Assembly: GCA_037833965.1 (NCBI GenBank)
Contig: AP031353.1
Coordinates: 9,426,501 to 9,490,500, forward strand
DNA from: Marchantia polymorpha subsp. ruderalis
Taxonomy: Eukaryota > Streptophyta > Marchantiopsida > Marchantiales > Marchantiaceae
DNA length: 64,000 bases
Direction: 5' to 3'
In this document: one piece after another, positions 14,151-26,700 of the stretch
Numbering within the stretch: position 1 is the first letter of the stretch
How the letters are laid out: every line of letters begins with the position of its first letter
Notes under the pieces: generated by a model
The model's database searches: none
What the model was told of the DNA's origin: nothing
What the model saw: only the letters and a program-made list of their open reading frames with translations
Program-made: the position numbers and the translations under genes

Positions 14151-17100
14151 TAAGACTTTGCTTGTGAACTAATAATGTGTTCGTTAATCGGGCGACCGGG
14201 CCAACTAAATAGCATAAGAATCCAAACATAACCAAAGGTTAATAATATTACTAAATTTTTTATCGAAAAATATGTAGAAGTAGACCTAAATATCAATCAT
14301 TCATATCAACAATACTTGCAAATAAAATGAATAATAGAAAGATCAGATATAGTGATTTGTGTCTTAGTTATAACACTAGTTGAAAAAATATTGAAAATCA
14401 GAATATATATATATTTTCTAAATTGCACGATAGTTCAAAAAATTATTACTACTTACCATTACTATGATAGATCTCCCTCTCTCTCTTTTGGTGACGAAAA
14501 CTTTCAATGACATACCTCCATGGTATTTTAATGCTGGAGAAAAAAATAATTTGATATCTCTATTTGTACTTTTAGATGAAAATGCCTACAAACATATTCG
14601 ATTGTGACCATTTTACTAAAATTACATGGTGGGAAATACATGTACTAACTCCTTACCTCTAATGGATTGGAAGTAATTATGTTATCTCTTGCTACTCTTG
14701 AATAGTGGATCATCTTATAGGATTTTCATCAAGGAATTTAGTAAGTAGATTTAGACATACAAATGAATATCTAATCTTCTTCAAGTAAGTTCAGCTGAAA
14801 TAAAGCTTATCTGAGTTATTTTTTAAAAAAAATATATACAAATATATTCGATGCATTGAGTTTTGAAAATAAATTGAAATTTCATTAAATTTTGAATCCT
14901 ACAAACGCTAAAAATTTCTAACCTATTCTCCTATTAGTTCAAATTGTAGATTCCACTTTATTTATTGAGTAGAAAAATTTAGCATTGTCTATGGCATGAA
15001 GATTTATTCTAAGTTTTTATCCAATTTATTCATAACTAGCTAATAATTATCATGTTATTTGAAGAAAATATTCTTCAAAAAAATTGTTATGTTTGCATGG
15101 AGGAAAAAATGATTATCAATACAAATTTTCAAACTCAAATTAAAGTTGAGATTTACATATATTGCAATTGATCACGTATAGTTAGAATTTAACTTACATG
15201 AAAGTTAGTTTGGACAAAAAAATTTGACTTCTAACAACTTTCTAGAAATTGTGTTTCAACTTCAATCTCAATCTAGCATCATTTTGAAAAATTTGAAATG
15301 ATTGTAGATTGATGTGAACAAAATGATTTAGTATGCAAGACTTATGTTGAGCTTCAAAACTTACTTTTACTTCAATATGAAATACTTTGCAAAGAAACAT
15401 TTGTACACATTTAATTCACAATTAATGCAGTTCTCTTTCGCCATGACTTTTGGTCTAACTAAAAGCAAAGTTATAAGATATATTCAAGAAGGTCATATAT
15501 TCAAAATTCTCTTGAATTTGAATTTTTAAGAAAGCCTAAATCTTATTTGGCAATGGTAGTTAAAAGGTATATGTTTTAGTTGAAAATTATGAAAACACAG
15601 ACTACATCATTGACAAGAGAGAATCACAGAAGATAAAGTAATTTGCTTGTAGACTATGTCCATAGGATCATTTCATAATTTTATTGAAAGTGTTTACCAT
15701 GGCAAGAGAGTCACATTCGACAAATCATAACATTAATACTTGTCTGCCGACGTGTGTTATATACTAACAATCTTCCCTTTAACACATGTCAAGGAAATAT
15801 GAACCTCCATAATCTATACAATTACTCTATGATAAGTACTAGAAAGAAAACTAACAAAGATCAGTGTTTAAACTAGATACAATTAGAATTAAGTTGTAGT
15901 CAAAACATGATAGAGTATAAACTATAAAGGCATAACTAAAATTGCAATAAACTCTTGTTGTGCTTCCCATGCAAAACCTACCTGTAGGGGCAAACATCCT
16001 CACCCCATACCCCTTCCTCAAATCTCCAAAGCAAATTCTAATCCTGAAAATGCAAGACTGAAAAAACACGGAATCTACAATTACGAAGACAACGTCATCG
16101 CAAAAGTTCCTTTTGTCCAAGCCACAACAAAGAAAAAAATATGGCATGTGACATTCGCAACTCATCAACTTGAATGCAGGAAATCACATAGGCTTCATAA
16201 TCAATTATTCTCATCATTTGCTCAAACTCTCCACTCCCAATCTATCTCCGAGTTTGTCTGTGCGAGAAAGAGGAAAACAAAAACAAATGTTTATAGAATA
16301 ATAAGAAAAACAACATTTGTGTTCTTGATTCTCCGAATCTTCTTATGTCTTCTGCTTTTGATTGTTTTGTGGTTGAAAGAGTAGCATGATTTTGTTTCTA
16401 ATGCTTATGTTTTTTGTTTTTGATTGTTTTGAGGTCGGAGAAGTCGGATGTTTCTGATTTTGATGCTTATGTCTTTTATTTTTGATGTTTTGTGGGTGGA
16501 AAGATCAGACCTTTATGTCTATTGCTTTTGATTTTTTAAGTATTGGAGAAGTCTAACACTTTTATTTTCTGTTTTGGTTGTTTTGTGGTTGGAGAAGTCG
16601 AGTTTGCCCGTATCAGTGATGTTTTTTGCATCAAAGCGTTAGTGTACAGAGGATATGTTTGTGGCCGCGTTGGAGCGCAATCCAAGTCTGAAATCAACCA
16701 TTTCATACTCGACTTTCAGAGGGATAAAAGTTGGAAGTCCTACATATCTAAGGTATCATTTCAACCACAACTGTTGATATATACCTCTGTAAAACAGAAT
16801 GGTAAACTTTGAAGTTTTTGTTTTCAATTATTTGTTTTGCATTCTTGATTTGAATACAGCAATGCAAAGAATGCTATGTGTTGCGTTTCATGTTATTTAT
16901 TCGTGAAGAATACGCAAGCTTCCAGGCAATTTGTAATTGAAGTTCTGGCAAGGTGGAATACAATTACTAAAAAAGATTGAAAACTGGCAAAACATGTCGG
17001 TAAACACACTTCGGCTCACTCTTTGCACTTCATTGCTTGGAAGTTATTACCAAACCAGCATTTTTTTATTGACGTCATGCTAGCTTGTTAATATGAATAA

Positions 17101-17700
17101 CAAAAAAGTGATCACAGACTCTGGTTGATATGAACTATTGAGACAGTGCAATTTATGGCACTTCAAGGTTTTGCTTTCCGCGATCATGATGAATCTAGAG
17201 ATTCATTCAATTGTGAAAATTTTCTTGAACTATTTATTTTTTTCAATCAGTAATCTGCAAATTATCAACTCGCTCGCCTTGATTGTACATCAAAAAATGC
17301 GATAATGACAACTTCACACATCCAAAAGTACATGTTGTAGGCCATGACTTTATGTCCAAAAACATATTGTGAAGCAAATCGTTGACAACTTTTTTTATTT
17401 GTTGATTGATGAGGCTCGAGACGAATCAACGAAGGAGCAGATTTCTTTGATTCTACGGATTGATGACAGTTGTAGAATATTTCAAGAGAGGTTTTTGGAT
17501 ATGATTCATGTTGCTAATATATGTTCAAAATTGCTGATGGCCGCCATTGTTTTCACATTGAGTCAAAACGATCTTTCGTTATCTCGTGTTTGAGAACAAG
17601 AATATGATGGAGCATCTAATATGCATGAAAGCATGTAACCATCTTTAGTTAGTTAACACTAAAGTAGAGATTGCTTTAAATATTGATATAGATACTTTAG
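14150..17700. other. AT-rich block, first part; no gene
   Basis: Very AT-rich with poly-A and poly-T runs and only short open frames. No conserved protein is visible. A repeat array at 16342-16610 is listed separately. It looks like old repeat DNA. Confidence 0.5.
16342..16610 (+). repeat. Tandem repeat array, 62-bp and about 47-bp units
   Basis: The string CTTATGT, followed by a T-rich TTTTGATTGTTTTGTGGT-like segment and then GGAGAAGTC-like sequence, recurs from 16342, 16404 and 16466 (62-bp spacing). It recurs again near 16512 and 16559 in a shorter form that lacks the last third of the unit. The copies differ by several substitutions, so the array is not young. Confidence 0.7.
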
Positions 17701-17704
17701 CCTG

Positions 17705-18055
17705 CATTAGTCATAGCTGTCACGTCAACAATTTGCGCACTTGGTAGGTAGAGAATAGGTGTGTTAGTTGACAGCGTCGCGTCAGCGATTTTGTGTGCTT
17801 GTTAGATAAGGATGAAATGTGTTAATTAGTATGCTAGTTGGAAGCGTCACGTCAGCCATCGGTGTGCTTGTTAGTGTTATCCGCAACGTCATCTATCCAT
17901 TAGTATTAAAAAGTATGATGGGGATAAGATCTAATTTCCTTGTACTTGTTGGTGAGAGCTATATAATGGAAAGGATAACCATTGTTGGTATCTGTCATCT
18001 TCAGAGTTTATGTTTCTATCTTTGAGTGAACTTCTCTCTAAACCTTAATGTTACA
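17705..18055 (+). repeat. Partial 5' LTR of the Ty3/gypsy element
   Basis: The end TTACA at 18051-18055 is followed by a primer-binding-like site, as expected for an LTR end. Within it, three degenerate copies of a 58-60-bp unit start near 17705, 17763 and 17821. Each carries a GTCACGTCAGC-like core (third copy AGCGTCACGTCAGCC) followed by TGTGCTTGTTAG-like sequence. ACGTCA repeats in an LTR upstream region could bind bZIP factors; that is inference. I could not fix the LTR start or find a matching 3' LTR. Confidence 0.5.
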
Positions 18056-18056
18056 A

Positions 18057-18068
18057 TGGTATTAAAGC
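18057..18068 (+). other. Primer-binding-site-like sequence of the gypsy element
   Basis: TGGTATTAAAGC matches the plant initiator-Met tRNA primer site TGGTATCAGAGC at 10 of 12 bases. It begins two bases after the LTR end TTACA. Both differences are transitions, like the other damage in this element. Confidence 0.6.
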
Positions 18069-19662
18069 AATCTTGCTCTTTTCTTGAGTGTAGATTATCT
18101 CTCATGGAATAACAAGTGAGTGATGATGAAATACAGTTTTGAGAGTGTATGGATGTTGACAGAGGTCATTGATCTGCAGGTATAGAGAATGGAAATTGTG
18201 GTTTTGCAGATATATATGGGCTTGAAAGTAATCATGTATCGCACTGGCCGATTTCTAATCTATTTGATATTCACCTTCGTTGCACGGAAAAACATCATAT
18301 TTGTATATACCTTGTGACTTGTTGGGATGCAAATTTTATGATTAGAGTGATGGAGTCAAGAGGTTTCACTGATTCTTTCAATATTTAGTTAAGGAGAGAC
18401 TTAGAATTATACCATATATATTCTATATTGAATGTTTCATGAATTTGAATTGAGAACCACCCATCCCAATTCGGTTCAACACTTATGTAGAGTTTTGACC
18501 ATATACTGACAAAAGAGATTGTGAAAAGATTTTTTTGTGAGGAATTATAAAGAATAATACTATGAAATTGTGATAGTATCATTTATATTTTTTGTGTCTC
18601 CTATTTTGAGAGTTCAGATGGTGATTATATTTACTTTGTATTTGAATGAGTGTGAGAAAGCATGGGACATCAATCGATCTGAGTCAGGTTCTCAACACAA
18701 TCATAACGGAGATCAAGGAGTTGAATAAAGCGTTAGTAGATGGACATACCAATCAACAAGCCTTGTAAAATAATATCTTCGCATTGAAGAGTTAGAAAGT
18801 AGAGACAGAAGGAGTTGGAGAGATGGAAGTTGAATCTCAAGTTCAAGTTTTCCAAGTTCAGCCAGATTCAACTATTAATGATACATGAGAGTCAAATAGG
18901 AGACATCTTAAGGACATTGAAGATCAAGCAAATCTTTTACTTCGAATGGAAAAAATGTGTAACGTGAAAACTTAAAAAAAGAGTAGAGCGATAGGATTGT
19001 TAAAGTGATGGATAATGATGATGAATACTTATTTATAATATTTTTATGTTTTTTATTACATTGCAAGAATGTTCATGAAATCTTATCTTATTGATAAGGC
19101 TCTCACATGATACACAACATGGGAGAGAATGCTTTCAAAACGATGTGCTATCATTTTGTGAAGTGAAATGCAGGAAGTATTTTTGCAAAATTTTCAAGCT
19201 GTGTACTTTCTTCAAACTTTAAGAATGCATTTGTGAGATTTGAAGCAGAATGGATGAATCTATGAGTACATTAAACAATTTTGTGATCTTCAAGTATTTA
19301 TCATGGATATGAGTTGAGCAAAAGTCTTGGACGTGTTCAAACGAGGCTTGAAACATCAAATTTGAAAAAAAATGATAATAAGCAATCCATCCACAATGAA
19401 TGAAGCAATTGCAACTGCTCAACAAATTTTGAATGTTTTTGATGTCACACACAATGAACCAGTAAACAATTTTTGAGACCTATCTGGCCCAACACCAATG
19501 GAGTTGGGAAATCTTTGACGTAGAAATGGTTTTACACCAACAAGAGTACCACCGTCAGGATTTGAAGTTGGAATTTGACGACTATGAATTCTAAATTTAC
19601 AAGAATGTTATGCAAATAATGGAATGGTTCGAGGAGAAGCAGTAGTTTGTGACAATTGTCAA

Positions 19663-19704
19663 TGTTATGCATGTGGACAAATGTATCATATTGTCAAGTT
19701 TTGC
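19663..19704 (+). pseudogene. gag zinc knuckle of the gypsy element
   Basis: CYACGQMYHIVKFC is an exact C-x2-C-x4-H-x4-C nucleocapsid knuckle. Stops lie in the same frame nearby. Confidence 0.8.
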
Positions 19705-20454
19705 CAAATTTGACCGACACCACAAGGAGTATGGCTCATATTGCGATGAACGTTCAACAAAATGGAATGAATAGAGTATGAAGAGTTTGAGTATGAAGTC
19801 TCTGGTAACAAAGATCATCAATCATTTGTTTCACGGTCTTATTGGTTGTACAAAGCAAAGAAAAAGTGAGATTGGAAGAAGTCAATGGTTGGGAGCTCAT
19901 GGAAGAAATAAGAAGCACGTTCAACTTATTGTCACTGATAGTTTGATGAAAGTACACAAGCTTAGAGTTCTAATTGATCTTGGAGCAACAGAGAGTCTGT
20001 CAATGAGTGTTGCTATGAAGTTAAGTTTGATGTTGATGAAGAACGTGAGTGACAAAGTGAAATTGCCAAACTGACAAACTAAAGTGATAGAATACTACCA
20101 TGGAGTGTAGAATTATCTATAGGTAGATACAAGGAGAGCATTGAATGGAAAATAATTTGTTTAGTTCGATATTATGTCATTCTTGGAATGTCATGGATGG
20201 AGCAATATAATTTGGCGATGGATTTGAGAAAAAAATGATTACAAGTAGTGGAAGAAATATCTATGGAAATAGAATTAGATCTAAGAATAAAAATTTACCC
20301 CTCTTTGTGATGGATACAACATCCAAATCTAGAGATGATGTATGTATCTTTGAAATTACAAGAGATATTGGGTCTATAGACAAACTTTACATCCTAGAGT
20401 ACTTGACATTTTTATGGAGTATAAAGATGTTATCTAAATGATCTACCTGCAAGA

Positions 20455-21165
20455 TTGTCACCAAAGAAACTAGTAAATCACAAGATTAAAGTGACACGTA
20501 GTAGTACGCCAACTTGCAAAGCTCCATATCGTTTGACTTCAAACAAATTGAAAGTATGCAAAGCTCAAGTGGAGTAGATGTTGAGCAATGGATTCATTCA
20601 ACCAAGTGTTTCACTTTATGGAGCTCCAGTGCTCTTTGTGAAGAAGAAACATAGATCCATGAAACTATGCATTGACTACTGGGAAATGAATCAAGAAATG
20701 GTGAAAAATAAATATCTATTAGCTCGTATGGATGATTTGTTTGATTAACTTCAAGGAGCAAAGTATTTCATCAAGCTAGATTTGAGAAGCGGCTACAATC
20801 AAATTTGAATTGCAGATGAAGATGTACATAAGACAGCTTTTTGTACTAAGTATGGTCACTTTGAATATCTAGTGATGTCTTTTGATCTCACTAATGCACC
20901 AGCTACATTCATGGGATTGATGAACAATATTTTTTGTCCATATTTAGATAAATCTATCATTGTATTTCTAGATGATATACTGGTGTATAGCAAAACTTTG
21001 ACTTATCATAGAGGTCATTTACGAGAGGTACTTCAAGTTTTGAGGGACAATCAATTGTATACCAAAGCTTCAAAATTTGAATTTGGCAAATCAGAAATAG
21101 ATTACTTGGATCACATAGTTACAACCACAGGAATTCAAGTTGATAATGTGCTATTACAAAATAAA
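20455..21165 (+). pseudogene. Reverse transcriptase fragment, Ty3/gypsy
   Basis: The polymerase fingers and palm are recognisable through FLDDILVYS at about 20970. In-frame stops are TAG 20575-20577, TAA 20746-20748 and TGA 20806-20808. By family comparison the TAA stands where FDQLQG has Gln (CAA) and the TGA where NQIRIA has Arg (CGA), so both are C-to-T changes; the TAG fits CAG. CIDYREMN has become CIDYWEMN and MPFGLT has become MSFDLT, also transitions. Homology ends near 21165. Confidence 0.88.
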
Positions 21166-21170
21166 ATAAA

Positions 21171-24100
21171 AGATGATTACACAAATTGCAAAATTTGTCA
21201 TTTTAAATCTAAATTAACTAAAAAATGAAGAAAAAATATATATTTATTTGAAAATGAAAAATATCTAAATAGATTTTAGTATAAAGAGCAGTATAGTTGT
21301 GAAAAAACATATGGTGACGCCTAAAAGCATGAGGTGGCAAATTAACAGTTAGTGAATAAATAAATAAAGTTTATATATGTTGATTAGAAAAAATTAAGAA
21401 TAGAAAATGACTGTTAATATAAATCATTATGGTTGTAAAAAAATGAAAATTGGTTATGAGTAACAAAAATTCTGACAGATCAGTATTCAAGTTCACTAGA
21501 ATTGTAGAATAATTTGAAAGTAGTATTCATAAAGTTGAAGTTGCAAGAAAATTTCATCAATAGATGATGTTAAAAAAAATTCATTACAAGAAAGTTTAAA
21601 AATTTGCATTTAAGTTAAATTTATAATATTTAATATTATGAGGTTTTAAAAATAAAGAATTGGTCCAAGTATTTGGATTTTTTTTGGATTAAAATTAATT
21701 TCCAAATGAAATGAATCAATTTTCAAGACAAAAAAATTTATCTCAAGTTGGTTAAAGAATGACATTTTAGGATTGATTTGACAAATAATTTTGATAATGA
21801 AATTCAAAAAAAATATAGATTTTCATAATGCATTTGTTTCATATTTTTTACAATTAGTGCACTTTGCTAGATTAAATTTTGATCAGATTGAATCAATTTC
21901 AAGGTGATTTGGCTATCAAATTTAAGAATAAGTGTACAAACCTTTTATTAAATATAGAAAAAACATAAAAATATATTTCTTTGTTATAGAACATGTCATT
22001 CAATGATAATTTTAAAAAATTATGTTTGAGTGTGCATAAAAGTTGGATGTTTATGATTTGTTAATGTGATGTACAAGTATTTGTGAATTTGATTTTTTTA
22101 TATTAAAGGTCTGTATATTGTGTTCTGATATATCCAAAGTTTCTAATTGATTGAAATAACGCGCTGGAGTTTTGGTAGATGCCAAATCTTGCAAAAAAAA
22201 TAGTTATGTGTCTTCAAACTTTGTGCCAAAGCAATGAAATAAGAATAAAACTTATGAGTCATTGTATTATTTTATTTAATTTCAAAATATCATTATAATT
22301 AATTTTCATATATATATATATATATATGAAATATCATGAGCTTTGAGATTAAATATTCATGTATCAAACTTCAAGATCATATGGAAATTTTAATGATCTT
22401 GAGTAATTTTGAAAAGAAATTTGAGTGATGGGTGTAGAATTTTACATTTTTGTATTCATAAAAAAAATTATAACAAATTATCACATATAAATTTATTATT
22501 TATATGTTAATTCCTAGTGATAAAAAATTTCTCATTTGCAATAAATTTTCTTTTATTTATTTTATTTATAATTTGCAAAGCAAATTGATGACATCTTCAT
22601 TACACCATGTTAATTCTTCAAATAGTGCACAATATTTGAGTTCCGCCTGAAGTTTCTCATCTTGATCTATTAGAGTTCACTGAATCAGTAGTGCAATATT
22701 TACTCGCATGAGATTTTTCAGGTATATTTTCTATCCGTGAAGTACTTTTTGGCCACAATTGAAGCAAGTTCAATACTCACATGATTATATGAGTGAACAG
22801 CTACAAGATCAACAAAAGTACAGAGATGAGATAAGAAGTGATCCAAAAATATATTCAAGTTTAAAGTTATAATTAAAAGAAAAAAAACATGTTAAAATTA
22901 TGGCAAGATTGTTTAGCAAACAAAATTAGTGATCAAAAAAATATTCAGATGTTACTTCATAAACAATCATATCTCATTTCATTGTCAATGATGTTAATAA
23001 AAGATGGCAATTCTCTTTGATTGTATAATTGTGTTTTCAACACATCATCAAAAAATTTAGTTGATTTTTGAATTCTTGATGATGTTTGTTTTTTATAGAT
23101 TTGGTGCTATTTTAAATTTAATGAGTTAACTTTTTACACTAAATAGATTACTATTCATGAGTATTAATCAATGAAGTGGTATCTTGTATATGTACTTTTA
23201 TCTTGTATGAAAAATTGTGAGAAATGATTTGCGTTAGATTTGTATCTAAAATGAAAAAAATATGATTTCATTTTAAATATGATAAAGTTTTTTTAATAAT
23301 TTTATTGATGGCTTATTTTGAATAAATTGAAGTGATATGATTATTATCAATTTTTTCATGCAACTTAACACAAACTAAAATCTTAACATAACTGACATCA
23401 TTATCGTTTTTGAAGAGCAGCATAATACTATTTTGAAAGATTATATGATTAACATGTTTAATTCACATTGAGCATAATCAAAACATTCAAATGCTAAATA
23501 AAAAAATATTTACATTTTAGGGTAATATTGACATTAGTGAACTTTTTGTAATGAAAAAAACCAAACATCTTTGTGTTGAGATTTATAATTTTAAGCAATT
23601 TTGAAATGTTTACATGAGTAAACTACATTATTTTTTTTATTAATTTTATTTTTTAGCAAGTGATATTATAAATATTTTCATGGAAAAAGTTTAATTTTTT
23701 AAATTTTTTGAATTGAAGAGCATGAATGCAAACTTATTATGAAAAAAATGAAGTTATGAGAAATCTAAAATTTGATATTGGCGGTGATACAATCTTAGAG
23801 AATTTAAAAATCGTCACAAAGAGTACTAGTGAATTACTTGCCATTCAATCACAATATATAATTTTCAACAAAAGCATTGTTGAATCTTAATATAAAAATA
23901 TTGATTAATATTCAAATAAAATTGGATCAAATTGATTCACAACATAAATTTTGCATGGAAACGTTAAATTCATGGTTTATTTTTGATAATTTTTTTCTTG
24001 ATACAATCAATGTAGAAAATTTGCTAGCATTAAAGCATAGATCCATGACAAAATAGATTAGGTTAGAAGTCTTTGATTGCAATGCATATAGAAAAAATAT

Positions 24101-25223
24101 GTTCAGGTCTGAGTTAAAAGTTTTTAAATATTTTTTTCTTGAATATGCTACTTATATGAATAAAAAATATATATTAAAGTAATATTAATTTCAGGTTTTT
24201 TCTAATAGAGATGTTTTATTTTAATGGAAAAAATTACTGATAGATTAAGTAATTTATAACGTTGATAATAATCTGTTTCAAATACATTTGAAAAATATTG
24301 TTCATTACGATTTTTATTACATTAAAAAAAAATATGCAAGAGTATGTGATTTTAAACCTCGAAAAAGTTGAGAAGCAAGAGATAATTGATGCTACTTTCT
24401 ATAAAACATCAAACAATCAATATTAAGCAAAGTAATATACTATATATCTTCTTATATATCTAATTTAAAATCTTGAAAGCTATGAAATAATGACCAATCT
24501 GTTATTATTAGAAGGTAATGACATTGTTAAAGGGAAAAAATTGAAAATTATTAGATCTTGGAAAAAGAACTGATTTTTTATATAATATAACTTAGATGTG
24601 TGAAATCAAATTTGATTAACATGTTATTATAGAAAGACATATTCAATCACTTGAGTTCAATGAGACTTCACAATTAATATAACATATTGAAAATTAACTC
24701 ATTGTCAATTGCGAGTAAACATAAAAGATGAAAAATTGATCACAAGAAACTTTATACAACTATAGTTGTATCATAGTAGTACAATAAAAAAGGTGTGATT
24801 TTTTGAGTTAATTATATATTGATTAATCTTTCTACAAATTGATTAATCTTTTAACTTGTATTATATACTAGATCAATTAAATACTGCTACATTATATTGT
24901 ATAAAACAATTAGAAAAATTATATGACACAATTTTGAAGCTTTGCCACAAACGAGCAAAAATAATTAGATTTGTTAACTTCTTAAATACTTATATGATCT
25001 TAGCAATCTTAGATGAAATGATGAAAACATTTGAATTTGCATAATGCAGTTTCAATACATTCATGTGTTTTTATCAAATTTTATGATGATAATTTGATTG
25101 TATTATCTTAGTTTTAAACATGGATGATATGTTTATTTTGCTTAGTAGCAATTAAATCATGAAAGCTTCAAATTCAATTGAGTAATGATGTTTGGATGAA
25201 AACTCAAGTCAAGGTTAAAATAA
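21171..25223. other. AT-rich block, middle part; no gene
   Basis: About 4 kb of very AT-rich DNA with homopolymer runs and TA repeats (for example 22310-22326). There are only short open frames and no recognisable family. Probably transposon remains decayed past recognition. Confidence 0.5.
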
Positions 25224-25326
25224 TTTATGTCATATATATTTCTTGATTTCTGAGTACCATCCTTGTGCAGGGGCCACACTAATCTTCTCTGCATCATTTC
25301 AACTTTATTGTATTGTTTCAAATGAC
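25224..25326 (-). pseudogene. U6 snRNA pseudogene, full length, decayed
   Basis: Read on the minus strand, the core GCAGAGAAGATTAG then TGTGGCCCCTGCACAAGGAT matches the conserved centre of U6 (ACAGAGAAGATTAGCATGGC then CCCTGCGCAAGGAT). The flanks align too: a GTC at the 5' end, ACAATAAAGTTGAAATGATG for the CGATAAAATTGGAACGATA region, and AAATCAAGAAAT for AAATCGAGAAAT at the 3' end. Most differences are transitions. The invariant ACAGAGA box reads GCAGAGA and the catalytic AGC triad reads AGT. No upstream sequence element or TATA box is visible at the usual distance, so this is probably a retro-copy. Confidence 0.85.
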
Positions 25327-25329
25327 TAT

Positions 25330-26700
25330 AATCATTATGATATGAAAGTTTTGGTTAGATTAATTTAAGAATATGAAATAAAAGCTTGCAAAATTCAATA
25401 TGGCAAATGCAAAGTAAGTTGATATTTCACTTGACATCAATTCTAAGGTTTCAAATGCTCAATGATTTATCACAAATGTAAAAAAAAGAAGCCATGTTCT
25501 AATTTCTATATAGTAAATCTATCGGAAGCATTGTAAAACAGATCATTAATTAATTTATATTAATATAAATATATACATAAAATTTTAATATAAAATTTAA
25601 GATTATTTTACAAACATCACATTCATATGATTTGAATTAAAATGAAAATGAATATTAAAATTTTGTAATCATCGTTTTGTTACAAAATGAGGAAATGATT
25701 TGACATGATTTAAGGAGTTTTAAGTTTTACAATAATTAAATACTAAATAAAATATAAGATTAGTAATAAATTTAATTAATTTGTTAAAAATTAATATAAT
25801 TAAATTCATGTATTTTGAAATTTATTTTCAAAATAAAAATGAAATAAAGTAACATATATATATATATATAACTTTGTATAGCGGTTTTTCTAGTTTGTCT
25901 TGCACATTGTACAACATTGGATGACCACACTCATGTCCATGGATTTTGGTTGAGATTATCTTTTCATATGTAGAACATAGGTGGTTATTATTTCCTAGTG
26001 GGTTTTAATGAACATAATTTTCAAATGGGTACAAACACATGCCCATCAATATTGCTTGAGACTTGGATATGTGAGTGATAGTTTGAACTTTAGCCATCTT
26101 GTTTTCTCGCTCCCCACATCGGACGGACACGACACCATGAGAGTTGGAATACAATCATAAACATAATGTGAATGTCAAAATCTAGCTACATGAAGATCTG
26201 CACTTGACTTAGGAAAAAACTATCAATACCCCAAAAAATGCCAAAAGTCTCGGGAGAGACTTTTGGATGAATGACTAATTTGATAATCATGGATGGTTGT
26301 TAATGACTATGATTTGAAGTAAAATGTTGGACTCAATAAATAAATAAATAAATATTACATAAAAGAATCCATGTGCTTCAATTTCTACAATTCTTTGTTA
26401 TTTTATAGAAATGTATTATGAAAATAAATATTAATTAGATTAGAATAGAATAAAAATACTACAAAATGATATTTTTTTTAAAAAATACGTTGAATAAAAT
26501 AATTTTTAGGTTGATAATCAATAGGTATTGATTATTTCTTCTAGACAAGAGGTTTGGAGAATCATTTAAAATTACTTTATAAAATAAACCAAACAAGAAA
26601 CTAGGAAATTTACAGACTTTGATAATAATAATAATTAGCTTTGGTATAATTATGAACATTGATATTACATATATTAATATTGAGTAAATTTCCAAGGCTT
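25330..26700. other. AT-rich block, last part; no gene
   Basis: A TA repeat lies at about 25857-25870. A less AT-rich stretch at 25880-26260 contains CCCCACATCGGACGGACACG near 26114, similar to motifs in some LTRs, and a hairpin at 26242-26267. No coding sequence is recognisable. Confidence 0.4.
26242..26267. repeat. Small inverted repeat, 11-bp arms
   Basis: CCAAAAGTCTC, the loop GGGA, then GAGACTTTTGG. Perfect arms. Function unknown. Confidence 0.7.

Larger units (their letters stand above)
17705..21170 (+). mobile_element. Decayed Ty3/gypsy LTR retrotransposon, truncated after reverse transcriptase
   Basis: Order of parts: partial LTR to 18055; a primer-binding-like site 18057-18068; a stop-ridden gag region about 18660-19500; a CCHC zinc knuckle at 19663-19704; aspartic protease LIDLGATE near 19970; reverse transcriptase about 20455-21165. 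The reverse transcriptase shows [90 protein letters not shown] (the YxDD-equivalent active site) and [20 protein letters not shown]. RNase H, integrase and a 3' LTR are not visible. Gag and pol are closed by many stops, so it is inert. Confidence 0.85.

Noticed and set aside
26105-26130. CCCCACATCGGACGG motif as an LTR end or snRNA promoter
   Set aside because: No inverted TG/CA ends, duplication or RNA gene could be found around it.
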